A DNA stretch of 64,000 nucleotides from SZUA-100 sp965248135 (GTDB lineage: Bacteria > Pseudomonadota > Alphaproteobacteria > Rhizobiales > Rhizobiaceae): NCBI GenBank assembly GCA_965248135.1, contig CBDFIN010000011.1:735158-799157 (forward strand), given 5' to 3'. How positions within the stretch are numbered: position 1 is the stretch's first letter; every line of letters begins with the position of its first letter. The notes beneath the pieces are model-generated. The model searched no databases. It was not told the origin of the DNA and was given only the letters and a program-made list of their open reading frames with translations. Made by a program: the position numbers and the translations under genes. Below are positions 8,627-16,610 of the stretch, piece by piece.

Positions 8627-9685
8627 CTATAGTTTTATTTCACAACCGCTGCGGATACTGTGATCAGCCGCCAGGCATATCTGCAGCGACATCACCGCAT
8701 CCTGCTGGTGACGGGCAAGGTCCATATCCTCGCGAATGGCTTTTTGCATGAACGCCTGCTCGCGGTCGCACAGCGCCTGATGGTCCGGTTCCTCGGCCAT
8801 CGAAAGGTCCTCATCTTCGTGGCTAAACCGGCCATCTTTACCGGTCTCGGCCCGATGGATGCGAATAACCGAAGTTTTCGTATGGGTGTCGATATCGTCT
8901 GATTTGGCGCCTTCATCCATGATGATAGAGACGCTGCCATTGGGGGAAATGATATCTTTCACAAAGAACGCGGTCTCCGACATCATCGGCCCCCAGCCGG
9001 CCTCGTACCAGCCGACCGAACCATCATCGAAGGTCACTTGAAAATGGCCGTAATTATACATCTTAGGCGCGACTTCATCCGACAATCGCAGGCCCATGCC
9101 AGCGACCTTAACCGGCTTCGCATCGGTGATCTGGCACATCACATCAACATAATGCACACCGCAATCGACAATCGGCGAGGTGGTCTGCATCAGGTTTTTG
9201 TGGGTATCCCAGGTAGCGCCGGAAGATTGCTGATTGAGATTTAGTCTAAAGACATAGGGTCCACCGAGATTGCGCGCTTCCTCAATCAATCGTATCCACG
9301 AGGGGTGGTGGCGCAGAATATAGCCAACAACCAGTTTTCGGCCCGTGCTCCTGGCGGTTTTCACCACCCGTTCGGCATCTTCGACATTTGTAGCAATGGG
9401 CTTTTCCAAAAACACATGGGCACCCTGTTGCATTGCCGCGATGGCATATTCGGCATGGCTGTCGGAATAGGTGCAGATGGCGGCAAGGTCGGGCATTGTG
9501 GCGCTCAAAGCCTGTTGGTAGTTTTTAAAATGCGGATAGGAACTCAGCTCTTCCGGCAAATCGACCTTTGAGCGATTGACCAGACCGACTATTTCGTAGC
9601 CGCTGTCCTTGTGATAGGCCAGCGCGTGGCTGCAGCCCATATTGCCCAGCCCGGCCACGAGCACACGAATGGGTTTGGCCGTCAT
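8627..9685 (-). CDS. Gfo/Idh/MocA-family oxidoreductase
   Basis: 352-residue NAD(P)-dependent sugar dehydrogenase-like protein. The Rossmann start is RVLVAGLGNMGCSHALAYH, the family motif FLEKPIATNVEDAE follows near residue 95, and the C-terminal alpha/beta half contains VDCGVHYVDVMCQIT. The ATG at 9685 overlaps the stop of the upstream permease (ATGA), and the ATPase gene starts 17 bases after its stop, so it is a member of the importer operon. The substrate is unknown. By context it may oxidise or reduce the imported amino sugar or its glycoside, as other family members do for 3-keto sugars. Confidence 0.88.
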   Translation of the reverse strand: MTAKPIRVLVAGLGNMGCSHALAYHKDSGYEIVGLVNRSKVDLPEELSSYPHFKNYQQALSATMPDLAAICTYSDSHAEYAIAAMQQGAHVFLEKPIATNVEDAERVVKTARSTGRKLVVGYILRHHPSWIRLIEEARNLGGPYVFRLNLNQQSSGATWDTHKNLMQTTSPIVDCGVHYVDVMCQITDAKPVKVAGMGLRLSDEVAPKMYNYGHFQVTFDDGSVGWYEAGWGPMMSETAFFVKDIISPNGSVSIIMDEGAKSDDIDTHTKTSVIRIHRAETGKDGRFSHEDEDLSMAEEPDHQALCDREQAFMQKAIREDMDLARHQQDAVMSLQICLAADHSIRSGCEIKL

Positions 9686-10521
9686 TTAACCGCTCCTGAA
9701 GTAATGCCGCGGATTAGTTGTCGCGAGAAAATAAGATAGAGGATCAACACCGGCACGATGGCCAGGCTAAGTGCGGCCAAAACCGCATTCCAGTTGGTGA
9801 CAAACTGGCCGATGAACACCTGGGCACCAAGCGTCACGGTCTTGGTTTCTTCAGCCGGCGCCAGAATAAGCGGGAACCACAGATCGTTCCAGATCGGGAT
9901 CATGGTGAACACGGCGACCGTTGCCATGGCCGGGCGCACCAACGGCAACACCAGCAGAAAGAAAATCCGGTATTCGCTCAGGCCATCAATGCGGCCGGCG
10001 TTCTTCAGATCATCAGAGACCTGGCGCATAAACTCCGACAGGATAAACACGGCCAGCGGTAGCCCCTGGGCCGTATAGACCAGGATCAGCGCCGTCAAGG
10101 TGTTGACCAGACCGCTTGCCACCATCAACTGCAGAATGGCCACTGTGCCGAGGCGGATCGGGATCATGATGCCGAGCGCCAGATAAAGCCCCATCAGCAG
10201 ATTGCCCCTAAACCGGTACTCCGCCAGTGCATAGGCCGCCATGGCGCCGAGCAGCAGCACCAGGCTCAGCGAGACCACCGTGACTATCAGGCTGTTTTGA
10301 AAATACAGGAAAAAATCGCCCTGTTTGAGCACGGTTTCATAACCGATCAGGCTAAAACTCTTTTCGTCGGGCAAAGCGAGAGGGTCACGAAAAATCGCAC
10401 GGCGCGATTTGAACGAATTGATGACAATGACAAAAACCGGGAACAGGGCAATAACAGTGTAGGTTGCGAGCACAGCATGGGCGGCGATCGAGCGGGCGGT
10501 TGAATGTCTGGCGGCGTTCAT
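9682..10521 (-). CDS. sugar ABC transporter permease (MalG/UgpE type)
   Basis: 279-residue inner-membrane permease with about six hydrophobic segments. The cytoplasmic EAA loop reads ...NAGRIDGLSEYRIFFLLVLP and docks the ATPase. I chose the ATG at 10521 because GGGAGA precedes it; a longer frame upstream overlaps the first permease and lacks a plausible N-terminus. The C-terminus RGITSGAVK is typical of this permease class. It overlaps the oxidoreductase gene by 4 bases and follows the partner permease by 16 bases. It forms the transmembrane pore with the product of the next gene upstream. Confidence 0.92.
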   Translation of the reverse strand: MNAARHSTARSIAAHAVLATYTVIALFPVFVIVINSFKSRRAIFRDPLALPDEKSFSLIGYETVLKQGDFFLYFQNSLIVTVVSLSLVLLLGAMAAYALAEYRFRGNLLMGLYLALGIMIPIRLGTVAILQLMVASGLVNTLTALILVYTAQGLPLAVFILSEFMRQVSDDLKNAGRIDGLSEYRIFFLLVLPLVRPAMATVAVFTMIPIWNDLWFPLILAPAEETKTVTLGAQVFIGQFVTNWNAVLAALSLAIVPVLILYLIFSRQLIRGITSGAVK

Positions 10522-10537
10522 ATCATCATCTCCCGGT

Positions 10538-11467
10538 CTAAAACTGATACCGGCGAAGCCGGGTCTGGATAGCGAAGAGATAGATCGAAACGCCGGCCAG
10601 AATGATGAAGAACATGGCCGTTGCGATGGCTGAGCCCATATTGGGATCGCCCAGTTGCAGCTGGAAGCCAAAGAACGTGCGGTAAAGGAAAGTGCCCAGA
10701 ATATCAGTGGAATAGTCCGGTCCCGCCAGCGCTCCTTGCGCCGAGTAGATCAGATCGAAGGCGTTGAAGTTTGCGACAAATGTCAGGATTGAGATGATAC
10801 CGATGGAAGGCAGGATGAGCGGCAGCTTGATTTTCCAGAACTGTGACATGCCGGTAATACCATCGCATTCAGCCGCCTCCAGAACCTCATCGGGAATGGA
10901 AAGCAGTGCCGCATAGATCAGCATCATCGGGATGCCGACAAACTGCCAGACGGAAATGAGGCTGAGCGTCGTCAACGCATAGGCCTCTTTACCCAGCCAG
11001 GGCGCGAAAAGGCTTTTCAGACCAACCATGTTGAGCAAATCGGGCGCAATGCCCCAGATCGGGCTCAAGATCAGCTTCCAGGCAAAGCCAACGATAACGA
11101 AGGACAAGATGGTCGGAATAAATATCGCTGTGCGATAGAAGGCGCTCATTCTCAATCGGGGACTGGATAAAAGTGCCGCCAGCAAAATGCCGATCGGATT
11201 TTGCACAAACATGTGCACGACAAAAAACCAGCCGTTGTTTTTCAGTGCATTCCAGAAACTATCTGACCAGCGTGCATCACCAAACAGGGTTTGGAAATTG
11301 GCCAGACCGACAAATGTCTGATTGCCATCAACCTCACGAAAAAGCGACAATTGCAACGTGCCGAACAGCGGCAGGATCATGATCGCCGTGTAGATCAGCA
11401 AGGCCGGCGCCAGAAACACCGCGATATGCCATCGCACGGGTCTTTTTGCAGTGCTGCTATTGGCCAT
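10538..11467 (-). CDS. sugar ABC transporter permease (MalF/UgpA type)
   Basis: 309-residue permease with six predicted membrane segments. The first is HIAVFLAPALLIYTAIMILP, and the EAA loop reads EVLEAAECDGITGMSQFWKI followed by KLPLILP. ATG 11467 is taken as the start; a GTG two codons upstream is possible. It sits downstream of the substrate-binding protein gene, separated by a strong hairpin, and just upstream of the partner permease. It makes one half of the membrane channel of a CUT1-family importer. Confidence 0.92.
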   Translation of the reverse strand: MANSSTAKRPVRWHIAVFLAPALLIYTAIMILPLFGTLQLSLFREVDGNQTFVGLANFQTLFGDARWSDSFWNALKNNGWFFVVHMFVQNPIGILLAALLSSPRLRMSAFYRTAIFIPTILSFVIVGFAWKLILSPIWGIAPDLLNMVGLKSLFAPWLGKEAYALTTLSLISVWQFVGIPMMLIYAALLSIPDEVLEAAECDGITGMSQFWKIKLPLILPSIGIISILTFVANFNAFDLIYSAQGALAGPDYSTDILGTFLYRTFFGFQLQLGDPNMGSAIATAMFFIILAGVSIYLFAIQTRLRRYQF

Positions 11468-11490
11468 AATCACACCGGTTTCTTAAGATT

Positions 11491-11519
11491 GCGCCGGGCA
11501 GCAACCAGCCGCCCGGCGC
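11491..11519 (-). promoter_or_regulatory. intercistronic hairpin between binding-protein and permease genes
   Basis: GCGCCGGGC and GCCCGGCGC form a perfect 9-bp GC-rich stem in the 62-base gap after the substrate-binding protein gene. There is no U-tract on the transcribed strand, so it is more likely an mRNA-stabilising or partially terminating hairpin that keeps the binding protein in excess over the permeases. The second ABC operon has the same arrangement at 34671. Confidence 0.75.
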
Positions 11520-11529
11520 TGTTTATCTT

Positions 11530-12789
11530 TTACTGTTGCGGCTTGTACCAGCTCGCCAAACCGTCCTGCAGGCGCTTGCCGGCGGCCTCGGGAGCTTCAG
11601 TGCCCTTGATCACGTTGGCAGAAGCGTTCCAGGTTTCATTTTCCAGATTGGGCGTACCGCGCGACAGGATCTGATAGGTCGAACGGATGGTCGACTTGCA
11701 CTTGCCGCGCCAGGAAACAAATTCCTGCGCCAGCGGATCTTCCATCGAAATCTGATGGCTGGAAAGGGAGAAGAAGCCCGGCAGCGAATTGGCATAAAGG
11801 ACGGCAAATTCGGCCGAACCCACCCAGTTGAGGAAGGCTTTTGCCGCTTCGGGGTTTTTGGTCTTGGTGTTCATGCCGATGGCAATGTCGGTATGGTCTG
11901 AGATGTAGCAATCATCGCCGGCATTGGCCACTGGCGGGTAGAAGGCACCCATCTTGAACTCGGCCTGGGCATTAAATCCGGCAATCTCCCACGAACCTGC
12001 CGGATAGATGGCGGCCCGTCCAAGGGTAAAGATATTCTGGCTATCCGGGTAGCTCTGGGCCTCAAAGCCATCGCCAAGATAGTCTTTCCATTTGGCCAGC
12101 TGACGATAGGGAGCAATCCACTGATCATCGGTGAGCTTTTGTTCGCCCTTGATCAGTGCTGAGCGGCCCGCTTCACCCTTCCAGTAGTTGGGGCCGATAT
12201 TCTGATACCCCATGGTCGCGGCTTCCCACTGGTCGTTGGTGCCCATGGCCATCGGCGTGTAACTGCCGTTTGCCTTGATCTTGTCAAGCGCTGCGAAGAA
12301 CTCGGCTTCTGTGGTGGGCACCTCCACACCAACCTCGGCAAAGGCGTCTTTATTGTAGATAAAGCCGTGGATGACTGATGCCATTGGCACACAGAAAGGA
12401 TTTTGGCCATCGTCGGTAATCCAGGCGGATTTGGCCACGCCTGAAAAATTGCTCATCCCCTCAAGGTCTTTCAACGTTGCCAGATGACCTTTGTCATAAA
12501 GTGCAAGTGAAGTATCAAACGGGCGGCAGGTGATCAAATCGCCGGCGGAACCTGCATCAAGCTTGGAATTCAAAACCGCGTTATATTCAGCCGGCGCCGA
12601 TGGGGTAAACTTGATCTTGATGCCAGCATGTTTGGCCTCAAAGGCCGGAATTATTTTCTCCTGCCAGATGACAAGATCGTCATTGCGCCAGCTTTCGATG
12701 ATGAGCGTGACATCTTCGGCCTGGGCGATGCCGGCTGAGGCCACGATGGTCGTGGCAAGCAGTAGTCTTTTGATGGATTTGGACAACAT
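11530..12789 (-). CDS. ABC transporter periplasmic sugar-binding protein
   Basis: 419-residue family-1 solute-binding protein. A Sec signal peptide is visible: basic start MLSKSIKRLL, hydrophobic core, cleavage after AGIAQA, then the mature EDVTLIIESWRNDDL. The typical extracellular solute-binding style continues with FEAKHAGIKIKFTPSAP, a DLITCRPFDTSLALYDKGHL segment, and IAIGMNTKTKNPEAAKAFL near residue 300. GGGAG lies 9-10 bases before the ATG. It is the first transporter gene after the MurQ-like gene and captures the substrate in the periplasm for the two permeases. Substrate identity is inferred only from the amino-sugar genes around it. Confidence 0.92.
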   Translation of the reverse strand: MLSKSIKRLLLATTIVASAGIAQAEDVTLIIESWRNDDLVIWQEKIIPAFEAKHAGIKIKFTPSAPAEYNAVLNSKLDAGSAGDLITCRPFDTSLALYDKGHLATLKDLEGMSNFSGVAKSAWITDDGQNPFCVPMASVIHGFIYNKDAFAEVGVEVPTTEAEFFAALDKIKANGSYTPMAMGTNDQWEAATMGYQNIGPNYWKGEAGRSALIKGEQKLTDDQWIAPYRQLAKWKDYLGDGFEAQSYPDSQNIFTLGRAAIYPAGSWEIAGFNAQAEFKMGAFYPPVANAGDDCYISDHTDIAIGMNTKTKNPEAAKAFLNWVGSAEFAVLYANSLPGFFSLSSHQISMEDPLAQEFVSWRGKCKSTIRSTYQILSRGTPNLENETWNASANVIKGTEAPEAAGKRLQDGLASWYKPQQ

Positions 12790-12828
12790 TTTTTTCTCCC
12801 TTTGTGCGCGTTTTTCAACGCATTGAAT

Positions 12829-13737
12829 TTAGGACCCTTTGGTCCCTTCGATTATTGAAAGTGCGGGCCGTAATTTTTTCGCCGTGCTTTCAAGTAGTTG
12901 GGTTGCGTGATCGATATCCTTCGCACCAGCGCCTAGCAATATCGCCATCTTGACCGATCCGCCGGCATTTTCAAGATAGCGCGCGGCCTCTTCCTCCCCG
13001 CAGTCGCTAATGGCAGAGACTATCCCCCGGGCGCGGTGTTTCAGTTTGATATTATCGGCATACACATTGACCATGTGACCGTCATGGACATGACCCAAAT
13101 GAATGGCCGCCAGGGTAGAGATCATATTGAGGGTGATTTTTTGCGCGGTCGCAGCGCCCATTCTGGTCGAGCCGGCAATGATTTCCGCGGGTGTTTGCAG
13201 CAGGATTGCCACATCCGATTGCTGCAAAAGCTCCGTCTGGTCATTATTGGCAATGCCGATGGTCGTTGCGCCCAGTTCCTTTGCCGTCTGCGCCGCGCTG
13301 AGCGCATAGAGTGTTGTGCCGCTGGCCGAAAGGCTGATCAGACAGTCACCCTTTGCCAATCCGGCAGAGCGCACATCACCTTCCGCCTGCGCCGCATCGT
13401 CTTCGGGGCCACCGGCAAGATCGCTCAGGCTTTCTTTGCCACCGGCCAGAAGAATAATGATTTGATGGTTAGCAATGCCGAACGTGCCGGGAAGTTCGAG
13501 CCCATCGGCCAGCGCCATCAGACCGGAACTGCCGGCGGCCGCGTAAACAAGCTTGCCGCCCGATGCCAAGGTCCGGGCGACAATTGCAGCGGCCTTTTCA
13601 ATCTGCGGTATCGCCCCCTTAACACATTCAGCCGCCGCAATTTGCGCGGCATGCAATATCGCCAGAACCTTTCGCGGCGGTTTCAAGTCCAGCCCAGCGG
13701 CAAAACCATTTTGCGCCTCTGTATTGAGTGGTGGCAT
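12829..13737 (-). CDS. murQ: MurQ-like N-acetylmuramic acid 6-phosphate etherase
   Basis: 302-residue SIS-domain lyase of the MurQ/GCKR family, which removes the lactyl ether of MurNAc-6-phosphate to give GlcNAc-6-phosphate. LNTEAQNGFAAGLDLKPP at the start, AAAGSSGLMALADGLELPGTFG, and ISLSASGTTLYAL followed by IIAGSTRMGAATAQK match the family. Glutamates at ...LELPGT and GGPEDD sit where the two MurQ catalytic acids are expected. ATG 13737 is chosen for its GAAGGGAAGGAA ribosome-binding site. It heads the transporter operon and diverges from the kinase operon. It diverges somewhat from classic MurQ (AAGSSG for GAGTSG), so a related sugar-acid ether or a regulatory SIS role is possible. Confidence 0.8.
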   Translation of the reverse strand: MPPLNTEAQNGFAAGLDLKPPRKVLAILHAAQIAAAECVKGAIPQIEKAAAIVARTLASGGKLVYAAAGSSGLMALADGLELPGTFGIANHQIIILLAGGKESLSDLAGGPEDDAAQAEGDVRSAGLAKGDCLISLSASGTTLYALSAAQTAKELGATTIGIANNDQTELLQQSDVAILLQTPAEIIAGSTRMGAATAQKITLNMISTLAAIHLGHVHDGHMVNVYADNIKLKHRARGIVSAISDCGEEEAARYLENAGGSVKMAILLGAGAKDIDHATQLLESTAKKLRPALSIIEGTKGS

Positions 13738-13774
13738 TGCCTGTTCCTTCCCTTCGTACATAATGCCAAAGAAA

Positions 13775-13911
13775 TACCAATTGTCCACGAAAAATTAACC
13801 ATACTTCTGCGTGGAAATTGCAAATTTGTTATTTCTTCAATAATTTCAATCAGTTATTATGAAAAATAAATTTTTGGAAATATTTACTTGGTTAATGGTA
13901 TTTTATTGGTA
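13775..13911. promoter_or_regulatory. candidate paired operators in the divergent amino-sugar promoter region
   Basis: The 195-bp gap between the divergent murQ-like and kinase genes carries the half-sites TACCAAT (13775) and ACCAT (13798) on one side. The same words occur inverted on the other side: ATGGT (13895) and ATTGGTA (13905). The inner spacing differs by 11 bp, one helical turn. Symmetry around a divergent promoter next to a gntR gene suggests that the GntR regulator binds here. This is pattern recognition only. Confidence 0.4.
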
Positions 13912-13932
13912 CTATGCAAATAGGAGAAGTTG

Positions 13933-14808
13933 ATGGCCTATTTGATTGGAGTTGATGGCGGCGGAACCGGATGTCGGGTTATCATTAGCACGCTCGCCGG
14001 CAATCCGCTGGGAAAGGGCAGTGCCGGCCCCGCCAACATCCTGACCAATTTCGACAGCGCTCATGTCAATGTCGTTGAGGCTGCGAAAATTGCCTGCAAG
14101 GATGCGGCTCTGCCAGTAACGGTGCTGGCGCAAGCCAGTGCCTATCTCGGCCTGGCCGGCTCGAATATCGGCGATTGCGCTGAGCGCTTTGCCCGGCGAT
14201 TGCCGTTTTTAAGATGTCAGATAGGAACCGATGCAATCATCTCGCTTGAAGGGGCGATAGGCGACAATGACGGCGCGGTGGCGATTATCGGCACCGGCTC
14301 GGTCTTTGTCTCAAAATGCAGCGATGCGGTTGATATAGTTGGCGGATGGGGCTTTATGGTCGGCGATCTGGGCAGTGGCTCACGTTTGGGACGATCGCTT
14401 CTTCAAGAGACTTTATTAGCCTATGATGGTGTACGCGACGCTACCGCGTTGACATCCGCCGTACTGGCAAAATTTCGCGATGACCCTGGAACCATCGTTG
14501 AATATGCCCACACCGCCAGACCGGGGGAGTTCGGCAGTTTCGCCCCGATGGTTTTTGAATACGCAAAAAAGCACGACCCGATAGCGGTGAATATAGTCGC
14601 CAAAGCAGTGACTGATATCGAAGAGACACTCAATGCATTGCTGTTCAACATCAAAGACCAGCGCATTTGTATGTTGGGTGGGTTGGGAAAAATATATAAG
14701 AAATTGCTTAGTCAGCGTTATCGCAGCCTCATGCACGAACCCATAGGAGATGCGGCATCAGGCGCCATTGCTCTGGCGGTAAAAACCTTCGGTGGCGCAA
14801 ATGTCTGA
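13933..14808 (+). CDS. N-acetylhexosamine kinase (BadF/BadG/NAGK family)
   Basis: 291-residue ATPase of the ASKHA fold. YLIGVDGGGTGCRVII is the first phosphate motif, GAVAIIGTGSVFVS and GWGFMVGDLGSGSRLGR the second, and RICMLGGLGKIYKKL with DAASGAIALAV the C-terminal adenosine region. This is the GlcNAc-kinase branch of the family. GGAGAAG precedes the ATG at 13933. It is first in the + strand operon kinase - gntR - SIS - nagA and overlaps gntR by 8 bases. It probably phosphorylates imported GlcNAc, MurNAc or anhydro-MurNAc, to be used by the etherase, NagA and the SIS enzyme. The exact substrate is unproven. Confidence 0.85.
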   Translation: MAYLIGVDGGGTGCRVIISTLAGNPLGKGSAGPANILTNFDSAHVNVVEAAKIACKDAALPVTVLAQASAYLGLAGSNIGDCAERFARRLPFLRCQIGTDAIISLEGAIGDNDGAVAIIGTGSVFVSKCSDAVDIVGGWGFMVGDLGSGSRLGRSLLQETLLAYDGVRDATALTSAVLAKFRDDPGTIVEYAHTARPGEFGSFAPMVFEYAKKHDPIAVNIVAKAVTDIEETLNALLFNIKDQRICMLGGLGKIYKKLLSQRYRSLMHEPIGDAASGAIALAVKTFGGANV

Positions 14809-15571
14809 AGCGATGGATACGCTGCTGCTGCATGAAAACTGGGTACGCGAAAACAGCGGGCCTTTATATATTCAGCTCAGTCAATATCTGGAAAACGCCA
14901 TCGCCAAAGGCCAGCTTCAGGCCGGCGACCCCCTGCCATCGGAAAGGGAAATCGCCACGATTGCCGATATCTCGCGCGTCACCGTCAGGAAGGCTGTCGG
15001 CAAGCTGGTGCAGGACGGGTTGGTGGTACAAAAACACGGATCGGGAACCTCGGTGGCGCCACAGCTCAACCGGGTTCAGCAGTCGTTGTCAACGCTGACA
15101 TCGTTTAGCGAAGACATGGTCAGGCGCGGTGTGAAAGCGCGCTCGACCTGGCTGGAAAAAGGTCTGTTTCCACCCTCCCCTCAGGAAACCATGGTTCTGG
15201 CACTTTCACCGGACAGTCTGGTATCGCGGGTTTCAAGATTGCGCATCGCCGACAACGTGCCGCTGGCCATCGAGCGCGCCTCCCTGTCGCCGGAACACCT
15301 GCCCGACCCGGAACTTGTCGACCAATCTCTATACGCCTTGCTTGATCAGCGCGGCTATAAACCGGTTCGTGCCATCCAGCGCATATCGGCCAGCAACCTT
15401 GCTTACGGTGATGCCGAGTTGCTCGACGTGCCGGAAGGGTCGGCAAGCTTGAACATTGAGCGCATCTCCTACTTGAAATCGGGGAAAGTGGTGGAATTCA
15501 CACGTTCCATTTACCGGGGCGATGCTTATGATTTCGTTGCCGAATTAACTATCGGCACTGAAAGGAATTGA
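14801..15571 (+). CDS. GntR-family regulator with UTRA sugar-binding domain
   Basis: 256-residue transcription factor. The N-terminal winged helix is visible (GPLYIQLSQYLENAIAKGQL, LPSEREIATIADISRVTVRKAV). A C-terminal UTRA effector domain follows (SRLRIADNVPLAIERASLS ... VVEFTRSIYRGDAYDF). This is the HutC/NagR subfamily, whose members usually sense amino-sugar phosphates. The ATG at 14801 lies inside the 3' end of the kinase gene, so translation is coupled. It likely represses the two divergent amino-sugar operons through sites in the 13738-13932 gap. Confidence 0.92.
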   Translation: MSEAMDTLLLHENWVRENSGPLYIQLSQYLENAIAKGQLQAGDPLPSEREIATIADISRVTVRKAVGKLVQDGLVVQKHGSGTSVAPQLNRVQQSLSTLTSFSEDMVRRGVKARSTWLEKGLFPPSPQETMVLALSPDSLVSRVSRLRIADNVPLAIERASLSPEHLPDPELVDQSLYALLDQRGYKPVRAIQRISASNLAYGDAELLDVPEGSASLNIERISYLKSGKVVEFTRSIYRGDAYDFVAELTIGTERN

Positions 15572-15578
15572 AACTGAG

Positions 15579-16610
15579 ATGATCAGCGGCGCGACCAAAA
15601 TGGCCGATGAGGTCGGCCAGATTGCCCAATCAGTTGAGCGGCTGCTCGACCGGTCGCAACAATCAATCTTCGAAGCCGCCGAGCAAATCCGGCTTCGCGA
15701 TCCTGATCTTATATGCACGATTGCCAGAGGTTCGTCCGATCATGCCGCCACTTATCTGAAATATGCCGTCGAACTTACGGCAAAAATTCCCGTGGCATCT
15801 ATTGGGCCATCGGTTTCCTCAATCTATGGCGCATCACTCAAACTGGGAAATTCTGCGGTGGTGGCCATTTCACAATCAGGCAGAAGCCCCGATATTGTCC
15901 ACGCCACGAAAAGTGCTGCAAAAACTGGCGCCTTTACGCTGGCGCTGACAAATGACACCAATTCGCCTCTTGCTCAATCAAGCCATCATCCGATCGATAT
16001 TTGCGCCGGACCGGAAAAAAGCGTCGCCGCCACCAAGACCTTTGTCACCTCAATTGTTGCCGGACTGATGTTACTGGCACGATGGCAAAACGACGACGCT
16101 CTTGCAGCAGCGCTTGAGAAGTTCCCCGGTCAATGCCGAAAAGCCGTCAATTGCGACTGGTCACCTCTTTTGCATCGGTTGAAGGACGAGCAATCGTTGC
16201 TAATTCTCGGGCGCGGGCCTTCGATGGCAATCGCTGAGGAAGCGGCGCTGAAATTCAAGGAGACCTGCCAGATCTACGCCCAGTCCTACAGTTCTGCGGA
16301 GGTTCTCCATGGGCCGGTTTCGCTGATTGACGCCGGTTTTCCGATTCTTGCGCTTGTTGCCCGCGATGCTGCGGAGGAGGCGGTTTTGGCCGTTGCCGAT
16401 GATCTGGCAGACCGGGGTGCAGATGTATTCATTACCTCGGACCTCGGCAAATCGGCGACGAAACTGCCGTTTGTTTCGACCGGCCACAGGCTCACAGATC
16501 CGTTGTTGCTGATTGTTTCATTCTACGGTTTCATTGAACGTCTGGCCCGCAAGCGCGGCCTTGATGCCGACAACCCGCCAAACCTGCAAAAGGTTACCAA
16601 AACCCTATGA
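15579..16610 (+). CDS. SIS-domain aminosugar isomerase/deaminase (GlmS-like, NagB-II type)
   Basis: 343-residue protein with two SIS domains corresponding to the isomerase half of GlmS, without the glutaminase half. TIARGSSDHAATYLKYAVE, VVAISQSGRSPDIVHATKSA, EKSVAATKTFVTS and LGRGPSMAIAEEAALKFKE are visible, as is SSAEVLHGPVSLI. Such proteins act as glucosamine-6-phosphate deaminases (NagB-II) and turn GlcN-6-P into fructose-6-P and ammonia. It lies between gntR (7-base gap) and nagA (ATGA overlap), which fits the step after NagA. AgaS-type galactosamine-6-phosphate isomerase is the main alternative. Confidence 0.87.
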   Translation: MISGATKMADEVGQIAQSVERLLDRSQQSIFEAAEQIRLRDPDLICTIARGSSDHAATYLKYAVELTAKIPVASIGPSVSSIYGASLKLGNSAVVAISQSGRSPDIVHATKSAAKTGAFTLALTNDTNSPLAQSSHHPIDICAGPEKSVAATKTFVTSIVAGLMLLARWQNDDALAAALEKFPGQCRKAVNCDWSPLLHRLKDEQSLLILGRGPSMAIAEEAALKFKETCQIYAQSYSSAEVLHGPVSLIDAGFPILALVARDAAEEAVLAVADDLADRGADVFITSDLGKSATKLPFVSTGHRLTDPLLLIVSFYGFIERLARKRGLDADNPPNLQKVTKTL

